A stretch of 64,000 nt of DNA from Nothophaeocryptopus gaeumannii (Eukaryota > Ascomycota > Dothideomycetes > Mycosphaerellales > Mycosphaerellaceae). The position numbers and the translations under genes were made by a program. Location of the stretch: positions 1,054,001-1,118,000 of the forward strand of contig JASISA010000009.1 in assembly GCA_031771865.1 (NCBI GenBank), read 5' to 3'. Under the pieces are notes generated by a model. The model was given only the letters and a program-made list of their open reading frames with translations. It was not told where the DNA came from and did no database searches. Each line of letters starts with the position of its first letter. Positions within the stretch are counted from its first letter, which is position 1. Below, piece after piece: positions 43,938-54,348 of the stretch.

Positions 43938-46900
43938 ATCTGGAGGGGCACGAGCGTCTGCTGCATGCACGGAGGATGACCCCTTTTCCTGCTGCGTCTC
44001 TGCCTGAGAAATTGCAAGCAATGTCTTAGGTCTCTCCGCATCGATCACGAACCGACATTAGAAATGCATCTTACCGAGCAGTGGCATCAAATTCTGATTG
44101 GACGAGCCATCCATGCATTCCGAAAAGGCTCCTGAATTCCTCGTCGTGAAGCATTTCACGACATTGCAGCCGACGAACGAATCATCCGTGCTGCATTATT
44201 GGATGATTGGAGTGTGCTCCCGCGGCGCCAGAGTGGGTCCAATATTCACATTGCGCAGATGGATCGCATGATTTCCTTCCTCATCTCTGCTGCAGCCGCT
44301 GCCGTCAATGAGAAAGAGTTTCCTTGCTGTTGGATCTCAAATCTCGTTGCTTGTGATTAGTGAACAGTTTGCGATGCCGCATTTACCGATCAAGTGGTGT
44401 AGGTTTAGTTGCCGTACGCGGATCGACGTCCGGTTTGGAGACATTGGCTAGAGCACGGGAACGATGGAAGCGCGAAACTTTGAACGCCGCTTCCTCCTTC
44501 CCACTTCCTTTCGAACTACACCAGAAGATGTGGTTCTTCGTTGACACTACTACGGAAGCTTGCGTCAAAGGCCGTCGCCGAAATCGAGTTACCCTTACGG
44601 AGTGACCAAGTCCCTGGGTCGAGTTTGCCAGATCCTGACTCTCTGGCTGTCAGAGCAGGCTCGAAGAGTCGAGAACGCCTCCTTCTCTGCTGTTCACGAC
44701 CGCATCCGCATTGGGACCTCTGCCATTTCATGAGCACGTCTGCGTTGCAGAGCGTAGAGGCATCCTTGTCAAGGCTCACATATCGGAGTCCAACACCGTC
44801 TGAGGTTTCACTCTGTGACCTTCGGACAACGTCCCAGCCGAATAACGTCGTACTGGTGGCTGCGCACCATGGCCTGGAACGTCGCACGGCACGTTGAAGG
44901 ATCCTTTGCCTTGGTAGAAGTGCTGAATATAGAAAGTGGTTGGAGTGAGACTCCTATTTGAGGCAAAGATGGGTACTCTGCAGCGTCGGAAAGAATTCAT
45001 CGAGCAGTTCCCACGAGTCGAGTCTTGATGTGCAAACACGGTGATTGCGAGCTTTCTTCTCGGAGTGTCGATCTTGCTGAAAGGTTCTCCGTCGCACTCA
45101 GGGTGCAATCCGATGAAGCTGCAACTCTCCCGCTGGAGTACTGCGAACATGCGAGCACGCTGACTCGTATTGTGCAACCAGGCTGTCAAAGGGGTCTTTG
45201 GTCTTTCCACATTACTTCGTATCCACATTGCTGGACCGTGCTGGTGTACCGCGCATTCGAAACTTCGCTTGCTTGCATCCGAGCCACCTCCACGTCACCG
45301 CTCGCATCGTCTTTCACTCGGCAGTTGCAATGATGGCTCCAGCTGAGTGTTTGGTAACATCGACCCCGTCAATCTTTGGGTGGGATGTCTCGTCTGACTC
45401 CGGTGCACCGAAAGGGGTTTGAGGGATTATCAACTCTGCAGGTAGGGTACGGAGTAATTCGCGCAGAGACGGAAGCCCACCGCAGGCTCCAAGACAGGAA
45501 TGGCAAAGCTGCAACAAAATCCTCCGAACCAGCCATGTGCTACGAAGAGGCAGGTCATCGACCACAGCATGCTGCTTCACATCTGCTCACTTATTGCGGC
45601 AGGAGGTCACGACCACCAATCGCGCAGCAACCTGAGGCCAGCACCGATATCACTCACGTTGTGAAGTCGGAGACCACTGTCTGCGTGGCAGGTAGATGCG
45701 CAAACTCAGTAGTGGACGTGGCACTGCAACGATCTCTTGCCCACATGGCCGTCCAGGGTTTACCAGATCACCGCATGTACAAGGCAGGCTTAGCGAGACT
45801 GCTGAATCTCATGGCACGAGTAGAATCTGTACATTCTGCTAGACTTTCTTGGACGTCTTTCAAACCGTGGCAAGCAGAACCGTGGACACACCAAACCGAA
45901 AGTTGCCGATGAGCCCTCCATTAGATATCGGAGCTCTATACTGCCGCCGGTGCGCGGCTAGGATCTGGATACTGCTCATGACGAAACCATCCTGGAGAGA
46001 GCGAGTTCGCCCGCGTGAACTCTCCGTTCTGTACCTGAAGCTAGATACCGGTATCACGCATGTATCCGGAACTATTACTTGACCATTTGCTTTCCCCGGA
46101 GACGGCGCCATCTTTAATTACTGTTGTGACATTCAGCATGCCAATTTGCGGTCCCTATCCTCACGCTAGAAGCCTTCCTGATCGTGATAGCCCTTCGAGA
46201 AGCTCAAGAAATTGTCATTATCGTCCGCCAATGTCGGAGGACATGGCGACTTCACCGAGGCCTACGTGGTGTTGCTGGGATGCTTACGAGGTGCCCAGGA
46301 AAGACAGCGTGGACAGGCTGCTAGCTTCCAGTGCCAACGTCGTGCTACAGCTGTAGTGCGCGGCACTAGAATGGAAATGGCAGTGTCCAAGACAGCGACA
46401 CCACACCAAGCCCTCAAGCGCCTTCAGGTGCTATGTGCAGCGGCAGGATCACTCAAGGGCTCACCACACGAACCGCTCATCAGTGCTTTGCACACCTCCT
46501 TCGACCTTCACATGCAAGTATGCCTGATAGTGCAGGATTGCAGCATCCGGTGCACCGCTGCCATCTCTGCATCATCATGTGCGTCTTATCACGGCGATTT
46601 CTTTCGGCCCAGAGAGCTCTGTGCTCAGCAGTCTAGACCACACGACTCCACTCCCAAACGAGCATCACAATGAGCAGCTCCATCCCCTGATTCGACACTT
46701 GGTGTACCAATTCATCTCGGGACGTTGGTCATTCGTACTCGTACTGTGGGCCTACCTTTCAATATGACACATGGAACGACGCAAAGGCACTTTCTCGTCT
46801 CGACTTGTCTTTCTTTCAATATTGGCTTTTGATGCGATCGTCTCCACGAGAATCTCAATGAAGAAGTTACTGAAAGATAATTAGCCAAAGCTTGATAACA

Positions 46901-48030
46901 CAGTTCGTCAAGTCACGGTATGATGCAGCTAGCCTGCAGAGAGGTTCTTGGTCCGAGATGCGGATGGTTGGCAGATAGTTTGGAGTTTGAAGATCCGAGA
47001 CGGCGAGATGGCCGATTTCAGGTCTCGAAGAGGCAGATATGACGAACATGTGGAGATGGAACGATGTATTGATTCTGCGGTCTATCTTCACCACGCAGTG
47101 CCTGTGGATGTGTATTCAATAATGCATCGCGGTGAGAGGCTCTCTCGTACCCATTGACCAAGACAGGAAAGAAGCAGGCGAGCGTTGACCATTATCGTCG
47201 TCGATTACTTCCGGGGTTCTCGAATGCGAGGGCTGGTTACCTACAAGTTGAGCGGACATGCGAGAAGAGGAGCAGTGGTTTGCAATAACGGACATACAAC
47301 CTGCGATGCTGTACCCAAAGATCGAGCAGAGGCTATGTCTTACTCAACAGCCGACCATACCTGCCTAAAGACTACTCTTCCAAGTCTGTCATCGAGACAA
47401 GAGCTTCGAACGTCACCCATATCCCATTTCACCACCAAGATATGCATCACTCAGGACAATATCAGACCCGGAGCGGCCTGAGAACGACGGGCACCGCGAA
47501 AGATCATCAAAGAGGTAGGAAAGGTATCGACATTCTGATACACCAACTCCCCATGTCGAAAAGAAAAGCGACGCTGCTATCCTGAGGAGGAAACGAAATT
47601 CGAGAAGAGAAAAAAAAACCAGGCAAAGGAAAGAACAAACCCGACTACCCTTCATTCAATACCCCGGCCCCTCAACATCACCTCCACCCTTCAACAGGAT
47701 CTTAGCCACCCTCAGAAGTATCACACTCTCCTTTCAATGCTACACCCCATTTCCGAATGACCGCGTGAGGTTCAAGTACCCATCACTACGCTCTTCACAA
47801 GAACTTCCTTCTTGCTTCGCCTACCACGCCTCACGAAAAGACAGAACTCTATAGCTTGCTTAAAGAGCTGCATCGGATTCTCATAGACATTAGAAAACAA
47901 GCAAGCTCACTCGTCCAACACTTCTTCAAGACCCATCCTCGCGCGTAGAGACACCTCTCTCGTTTACTCCGCTAAGCACGAAGCTTGGGTGTCCCTTTGT
48001 AAGTTGCCAGACTGCGATCGATAGCGAGAG

Positions 48031-48066
48031 GAAGAGCAAGATGAAGAGCAAGATGAAGAGCAAGAT
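48031..48066. repeat. Three tandem 12-base units
   Basis: GAAGAGCAAGAT is repeated exactly three times in non-coding sequence downstream of DBP2. Confidence 0.9.
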
Positions 48067-48573
48067 TTGATACTTAGCACGAGTTGACTATTCAGATTTT
48101 TATTACCAGAAAGAAGGCTAGAGATGCATAGATCGAAGCAACGCATCACTAGAACCATGTTCAGGCAAACATTCTGTGCTCATATGCTCTCACGCTGTTG
48201 CGTGGACCCTTCGGCTGCTCTACGAGCTGACATCTGGCAAGGTAAAGCAAACAATAAAGTAGGAACGGGAGGTTCAGAGACATCGTTTCATTCGGCGTCT
48301 ATCAGCATCCAGTCTATTAGAGGCTGCGCATGGAGCTCTCCCAGGAAAACCCTCGGCGGGTATATGCTGCAAGCAAGCACTCAATCAATCATACAGCACC
48401 ACTTTTTCCTCAAACGCCGTCGAAGCAGGTATAGCAACAGCACGCAGTGGGATTCATCCCATGCCCAGTCAAAGCCGTCCCGTCCTGTCCCATTCTAATC
48501 GTAACGCCAGGCCGTGAAGGCAACATCCATGCAGTTAATGAAAAGGCAATGCTAGGTGAGCGCCAGTGACAAT

Positions 48574-50937
48574 TTACCAGCGACGGTTGCCACCGAGAGG
48601 AGCGTTATTCCCACCGGTCCAACCGCCGCGGCCACCACCGCGACCACGACCTCCGCCCCAGCCACGGCCACCACCTCCTCCGCCGCCGCCGTAGCGAGCC
48701 ATCTCGGACAAGCGTGGGTCAACCTGCTGCTTGGCCTCTTGCAGAATGTTGACAAGATCACGGGCCTGCTTGGAGTCTGGACACGATGTTAGCAATATTC
48801 GACATTCTTGATGACAAGGTGAGACTTACTATCTGTGGTGAAGAGGGTGATGGCGGTACCGGTACGGCCAGCACGACCAGTACGACCGATACGGTGGACG
48901 TAGTCCTCCGAGTTGTTCGGGTAGTCGTAGTTCAGAACATGAGTGATGTCCTTGACGTCTTTAACGCACCATGTTAGTAAGGTGCTGTGGGTAAGGCAGG
49001 TGAGTGGGTGCGAGCAATAGCAATCCTTTGACGGATGCGAGCGAGATCTGTCTGAGGCGCAATATGCGACACTCATGGTTACCTTGTCATCATGATCAAG
49101 GTGCATGGCGCTCATGCGCGCACATTTACATCCAAATGTCTCACGGGGCCGTGCAACATTCTCCGAGTAGGATCCTTGGAACGCGCGCAGCTGTGACACC
49201 AACGCAACATTGAAAGACTCATGGTCCGCTTCTTCGCAAGAAAATGGTGCGAAGGAGAGGAACGGAAGAGACGGCGAAGCACGCTTCACCGAACAAAAGT
49301 CTCCAAGGACCCTTTGAAGAACAAAGGAACACTGACAGCCCTAGACGAGAATGGTTATGTGTGCACGCCGTGCGCTTGGAGTGCAGCGTTGAGGACAGAT
49401 CCCGCACTTACTGGCGGGAGGGGAGGGGGAGGGGAGTGCAGGGTGGGTCGTAATCATACCGATACCACGAGAAGCCACATCAGTAGCAACCATGATTGGG
49501 CTCTTGCCCGTCTTGAACTCGTTGAGCACCCAATCGCGCTCGTTCTGTTGCTTGTCACCGTGGATGGAGAGTGCTGGCCAGCCGTCCTGGCGGAGGAACC
49601 GAGTGATGTCATCGGCGACACGCTTGGTACCAGTGAAGACGAGAACCTTGTGGGCATGATCCTCCATGATCTTCTCGACGTGCTTGAGCATGCGGTCACG
49701 CTTCTCGAAGTCAGAGAGGACCTCGACGATCTGCGTGATACGGTGGTTAGCAGCCAGGTCGTGGGAACCAATGTTGACTTGAATGAAGTTTTGCTGGTAG
49801 TCCGAGGCAAGCTGGCGAACTTCCTTCGGCCATGTAGCAGACCACATGCAAGTCTGACGGTCCGGGCGAATCTGGCCGATGATCTTCCGAATCTGAGGCT
49901 CGAAACCCATGTCAAGCATGCGATCAGCCTCGTCGAGAACGAGGTAGGTCACACGGCGGAGGTTAGTCTTGCCAGCCTCGAGCATGTCAATGAGACGGCC
50001 AGGAGTGGCAATGCAGACCTCGACACCGCGGGCGAGGTCACGAATCTGACCACCCTTTGGCACACCTCCGTAGACACAGGTGTTTCGAATACGCGAAGAC
50101 TTCCCGAACTTGCTGACCTCCTCTTGAATCTGGACAGCGAGCTCACGGGTTGGAGCGAGAATGAGGACGATTGGACCGTCGCCCTGAGCGAGGAGTGGTT
50201 GGGCGTTGATATGCACGATGGCTGGCAGGGTGTAGGTGAGGGTCTTTCCAGAACCGGTCTCGGCAATACCGACAACGTCACGACCAGAAAGAGCCATCGG
50301 CCAACCCTGAGACTGAATGGCGGTGGGATTGGCGAAACCCTGCTGCTTGACCTCGTTCATGACGTAGTTGGGGAAGCCGGCCTCGTCGAAGGTGTGGACT
50401 GGCTTTGGAACGTCGCGGCCTTGAATGGTGATCTGGTGCTCGCGGCGGAAGGCATCCACCTCGGCTTGAGAGCGACCGGCCACATCTGGGTGCTCTTTGT
50501 AGAATGACTTCTCGAACTTCGGAAGCGTGTTGATATCCCAATTTTGCTGCTTGAGGCCGGCGCCTAGGTTGGACATGCGGTCGCCGCCGCCTCCGCCGTA
50601 GCCTCCACCTCCACCGCCGTAGCCTCCGCCGCCGCCGCCGCTGTATCCGTTGGAGCCGGAGTAGCCGTTCGAGTAGCCGCCGCCACTATGTCAAAAGGTT
50701 AGCTGGTGTTCGTTATGTGTCTGTGGTGTAATAATGGAAGTTACGTCGGCCCTCAGCGCGCCTTGATTATCGGGCTTACCCATAGGAGTAGTTGCGATCA
50801 TCACTGCGGCCACGAGAGCCAGTGTAGTCTCCACCATAGGCTGAGTCGTACCCTCCGCCACTATATCCCCCGCCGCCGCCGCCGCCGCCATATCCTCCAC
50901 CACCGCGTCCGCCTCCGTAGCCGCCGCCGTAGGACAT
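48574..50937 (-). CDS. DBP2: DEAD-box RNA helicase Dbp2
   Basis: Four exons: 50780-50937, 49460-50685, 48830-48958 and 48574-48776. The phases agree and give 571 residues. The N-terminal 75 residues are a G/Y-rich RGG-type region and the C-terminus is another RGG tail. Core motifs are visible: Q motif (GFANPTAIQSQGWP), AETGSGKT, PTRELA, TPGRLID, DEAD (VLDEADRMLD), SAT (WSATWP), VFTGTKR, ATDVASRGID and YVHRIGRTGRAG. Dbp2 remodels RNPs, helps co-transcriptional mRNP assembly and acts in RNA decay and ribosome biogenesis. Intron 2 is 501 nt, against 94 and 53 for the others, and lies between ASRGI and DVKDITHV with a perfect TACTAAC branch point. Confidence 0.96.
48959..49459 (-). promoter_or_regulatory. 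Long late intron of DBP2, candidate autoregulatory element
   Basis: A 501-nt intron with donor GTATGA, branch TACTAAC (near 48970) and acceptor TAAAG. Budding and fission yeast DBP2 carry an unusually long intron near this point of the helicase core, and in budding yeast it mediates autoregulation. The position match here is by reading. Regulation in this organism is inferred. Confidence 0.6.
49416..49447 (+). promoter_or_regulatory. G-run tract (possible G-quadruplex) in DBP2 intron 2
   Basis: Six runs of three to five G within 32 bases on the plus strand, which is the template strand of DBP2. The RNA is correspondingly C-rich. It begins about 13 bases inside the intron from the 5' splice site. 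Folding is inferred from run spacing only. Confidence 0.5.
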
Positions 50938-51781
50938 GTTGTCCCTGCGCTTGCTTGTAGTGACCGTGGGGGTGTGCTATTGAGAGTGAGCGGTGTCGTG
51001 TGGTTGTCGCCGAGATGAGAGCGCGAAATGCGTGTGCGCGCTGGTGAGGTGGGAAGGTGAGGATGGAGGAGATGAGGGTGTGTGGTGTGTGGGAGAGGGA
51101 TGGTTTGCACAGAAACTTTTCTTATGAAGCGGCGAGCGCAAAAAGACGGCAAGCGCAAGTAGGCGGCAAGCTCCGCCCCATCGAATAAGATTCCAGAAGT
51201 GACGTCTGTGCGCGACACACGGCAAGTGGCGCTCTCGCTCCTTCCGCGAACGTCAACTCACTTCACTTACCTATTCCACCTGCGCCTTCTCACGGACAAT
51301 TCGCATGCACGCCTACGCTGGGAACAATTCTGACAGAAACGTCGTATGATACTCTGCTCCAGAGTTACAAGCTTGGATGCCGTCGTACTGCTCAAGGCCG
51401 GGGCCCCCAAGGAGGAGCATTGCCTCAAACTCCAACTTTATGTTCAGCAGGGCATGCCACTTTGCCTTTGCGCCATCCGATCGAGGAATGGGTCAAGACA
51501 CTTGTACGATGTGATGTCTTCAAAGTATGTTGGCAGTGTGGCATGTTGCCTGATGGAAATGCATGAGAAAGCAAGCCTCAATGGACGTACGTCGTGCTGC
51601 CTTGCAACTTCGGCGAGAACTGTGTTCCGAGGGCCACATACTTGTAAGTGAAGACCAGGCAGACGATCGACACGTGTGTTCGTGATATCTCAAGCCTTGC
51701 TTGCCAGGCTGTGTGACCATAGCCGGCCCCATCTACTTCGAAGGACTTCACAGTTCGCAGCATATGCCAAGGCTCTGCAAG
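50938..51781. promoter_or_regulatory. Divergent region between DBP2 and the truncated F-box gene
   Basis: 844 bases. The part next to DBP2 is the helicase promoter and leader. Open frames on both strands have no recognisable domain. Confidence 0.45.
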
Positions 51782-52077
51782 ATGGCCGCTCCAACCAACA
51801 ACGACGACGGTGGTGGTAAGTCAAGAGAGTCAATACTGAGATCAATCGTTCTCTGCAAGAGCTGATTGATACAACCGTAGCAGCTACCGCCTCCGCAGCT
51901 CAGAGGGCCTTTGCAATTCCCGAGCTCCTCGAAAAGATCCTCATCCACCTTCCTATGGAGGAGCTCCACGTCCTTCAAAGGGTGAACAAGACCTTTCGCG
52001 ATGTTATGGCCCAGTTGAATGAATTGCGCGAAGCCGTGTTTCTCGAAGCCACAGACGAAGAGATCGTTCTAAAATAG
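51782..52077 (+). CDS. Truncated F-box-only protein
   Basis: Two exons, 51782-51815 and 51881-52077, with a 65-nt intron (GTAAGTC, branch CTGAT, acceptor CCGTAG). Product 76 residues: a short N-terminus, then the F-box-like motif FAIPELLEKILIHLPMEELH, VLQRVNKTFRDVMAQ, and a stop right after EEIVLK. The motif matches the tandem family at 19-22 kb (FAIPELVGNTLLHL, VQRVNTSFKDIM), whose intact member is 212 residues. The family C-terminal domain is absent; within about 10 bases the sequence becomes an FAD-oxidase relic. It may be a functional F-box-only protein or a truncated gene. Open and spliceable, so listed as CDS. Confidence 0.6.
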
Positions 52078-52079
52078 CC

Positions 52080-53385
52080 GCCTCAATCCATCCTGCGTGA
52101 TCCTTCCAACGTCGGCTCAGGAAGTGTCTCGTGCTGTCAAGATTATCGTCTCGCCACTCAGCCGCAAAGGAGGACCATGCCGATTTGCAAGTCGTATGCC
52201 GCATGCTGGAGCCAATGACATCGATGGCGGTGTGACGATGGATCTTTCTTGGATCAATGAAACGACGCTGGCGGTTGATAGGAAGTCTGTCAGATTGGAA
52301 ACGGGAGGTAGCTGGGGCAATGCCTACGCTGCGCTGAATGGAACAGGAGCTGCGTTTCCTGGAGGACGATGCAAGACGACTGGCATTGGCGGGATTGCGC
52401 TTGGAGGTGGCTGTTCGTGGCTTACGCCAAAGGTTGGCTGGGTTGCTGATAATGTGGTCAACTATGCGCTTGTGCTTGCCAATGGAGAGATTGTTAATGT
52501 CAACAAGAACAGCTACAGCGATCTCTTCGTTGCTTTGAAGAGCGGAGGCAACAATTTTGGCATTGTGACAAGGTTCGATGTCGCGGCTTCTGCACATGAT
52601 CAGCGGATTTGGGGAGGGTACAAAGTTCTGCCAACAAGCGCAACCTCGACAGTCTTGGAAACTTCAGCGACTTCATGAGCCATGCTGCAGACGATCCAGA
52701 CGCAGCTCCTGCTCTCGAGTTCGTTGTCAACAGATACCCAAACTCCTCCTCAATCCTCGCCTGGCTCACAGCCACCGACGGCCAAGTCCACGACCATCCT
52801 GGCCTAACACCTTTCATCGCCATGAACAACACGCTAGCAGACACGACAGGCCCAACAACCTTCGCGGACTATCCAGGAGCCGTGCCACCGGTTCAGCGAG
52901 TCCTCTTCGCCACAACAACAATCAAAGCTTGCCCAGAAGTCATACAAGCCGTATATCAGGTGACACTGAAGGTGTACGCCGACTTCGCACACGGACCAGA
53001 CCTGACATGGGATATCCAGTACGAACCTCTCACACAAGCCTGCATCCAGCGTGGATTCGAGCAAGGCGGCCGAACGTCCTCGGTCTCAATTACACGACCG
53101 AAGACCTAGCGATCGTCTTCCTTCCGCACCTCTGGAAGTACGCGGCTTATGATGAGGAAGTCTCTCGAGCCAAGTCTGCATGGCTCGAGAGAGTGCAGGA
53201 GTATTCAAATGTCTACGACGTGGGCTTTCCGTTTGAGTAATTTTGAATTATGCGGCGCCTTGGCAGGATGTGTCGGGGAATCATGGTGCTCCGAACTTGC
53301 AGTTTTTGAAGGATGTGGCTGAGAGGTGTGATCCGCATGGGGTGTTTCAGAGGCTGGTGCCGGATGGGTTTAAGCTGATGTAGAT
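52080..53385 (+). pseudogene. FAD-linked oxidase (BBE-like) pseudogene
   Basis: The homology is continuous but broken over four reading blocks: about 52088-52655 (CVILPTSAQEVSRAVKIIV to TRFDVAA), 52656-53065 (FSDFMSHAADDPDAAPALEF to YEPLTQACIQRGFEQGG), 53066-53225 (NVLGLNYTTEDLAIVFLPHL) and 53240-53385 (LNYAAPWQDVSGNHGAPNLQ to GFKLM, stop). The breaks are shifts of one or two bases, not introns. The N-terminal signal-peptide region is missing. Around residue 30 the usual RGGGH FAD-attachment segment is deleted (FASRMPHAG remains), so the covalent FAD histidine is lost. Intact relatives are secreted oxidoreductases of sugars or secondary metabolites. This copy cannot make that enzyme. Confidence 0.85.
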
Positions 53386-53619
53386 TGGGATGAAGAGATT
53401 GGTGTAGGATGTCTCGAGATGAAGCTTCGGCTCTCAGTAACGATGCTTTTGGTCAGTACATTCGTTCTCAAGACTAATTTTCACACAATCCTCGCGAACA
53501 CAACGCAGACAGAGTCCACGATCACACCATGTCTCTACAGCTTTCGCAAGTTCGTGAAACTTCGATTTGGATACTGTTCCAGCAAGTCCGTACCGATGAC
53601 ATTGCCGAGACTGCTGGGA
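53386..53619. other. Short spacer between two relics
   Basis: About 230 bases between the FAD-oxidase relic and the BTB-family fragment. Nothing recognisable. Confidence 0.4.
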
Positions 53620-54057
53620 CTAACTGAACGATTTTGCTTTCGAGAGTGCTTTGCAACATGCCATGATCGGGCCATTCTCGAAACACCAGAGGCGGCCAGT
53701 TTCGAAAATCTGCATGATGTGCTCATTGTAGTTTGGTGAGTCCTGATCGTCGCATTCCTGGCATGCCTCCATTGGAGGCGATTCTGGAAAAGCGTAGCAT
53801 CGTAGGATTGCTTGTTGGCGGATGGAGGAGCGAAGTTCTCCAAGTTAGACTGCACTTTTCAGCGAGGGAACCTTTGGGCACATACTTATAGGGATAAGTT
53901 ACTCACGTAGCATTTTTGTGGGAACGACTTTCCTCGCCGCGACCTCTCTCATCTTCGACATGTTGCCGGTGTAATGCTTGATGACAGCTGCAGCAGCCCT
54001 TTTGAAGCACTGTCTCTGATCTAACAAATACGTCATGAGATTGTAGAGCCTATCCGG
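53620..54057 (-). pseudogene. Truncated BTB-family fragment
   Basis: Two exon-like blocks. The first (53907-54057) reads DRLYNLMTYLLDQRQCFKRA, AAAVIKHYTGNMSKMREVAA and ends at a GTGAGT donor. The second (about 53620-53837) reads ILRCYAFPESPPMEACQECD, NEHIMQIFETGRLWCFENGP to a TAG. The first resembles the post-BTB helices of the neighbouring BTB gene (RLRNIIAAASLLNEKLSFKL). The best acceptor (GTGCAG) leads straight into TAA, so a weaker one is needed. No BTB domain is found upstream: the preceding 240 bases give a frame with no family resemblance ending in a stop. Probably a 5'-truncated paralog. Confidence 0.4.
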
Positions 54058-54348
54058 CTACAACAGCGCTGGAACTGGCGACGACTTCCTCAACGGCGGT
54101 AGACCGGATGCGGTTGGTAGTCTGCGAGGTTCGTGAGTGGACGTTGTAGGGGCAGTGGGCAGTACAGGAAAGGAGAGCTCGGAGATGAGGGTCATTGCAT
54201 TGCTGGTATCAAAGATGCTCGTCGCGTCGTTCTTTTCACCCTTGCTCGTGTAGATGTCGCGAGCGTAAGGCTCCAGTAGCTCTTGATGCTACTGGCCTCA
54301 AATCTAGGTATGCCAAGACCTGCTCCGCGACCTCCAAGTCAAATACAC
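54058..54348. other. Spacer downstream of the BTB gene
   Basis: About 290 bases between the BTB gene and the BTB-family fragment. A frame reading ELLEPYARDIYTSKGEKNDA is open here on the minus strand but resembles nothing I know; it may be eroded exon sequence. Confidence 0.3.

Larger units (their letters stand above)
40518..48573. other. 8 kb region without a recognisable gene, upstream of CON7
   Basis: The region runs from the CON7 start codon to the DBP2 stop codon. The first 2 kb is GC-rich with a CTG run and a GGT run, consistent with a long CON7 promoter and leader. The rest has many short frames on both strands (largest about 200 codons) with rare-codon use and no domain. Low-copy features are a 13-bp perfect hairpin (43909-43937) and a 12-base triple repeat (48031-48066). 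It could hold long non-coding RNAs, decayed sequence or unrecognised orphan genes; I cannot tell. Confidence 0.5.

Noticed and set aside
40518..48573. Many ORFs of 100-200 codons in the CON7-DBP2 gap
   Set aside because: They overlap on both strands, use rare codons, contain no domain or splice structure I can recognise, and the GC-rich composition keeps stops rare.
49221..50507. 428-codon plus-strand ORF
   Set aside because: It is the antisense shadow of DBP2 exon 2.
51346..51651. 101-codon plus-strand ORF between DBP2 and the F-box gene
   Set aside because: No domain, mixed codon use and no splice or start context.
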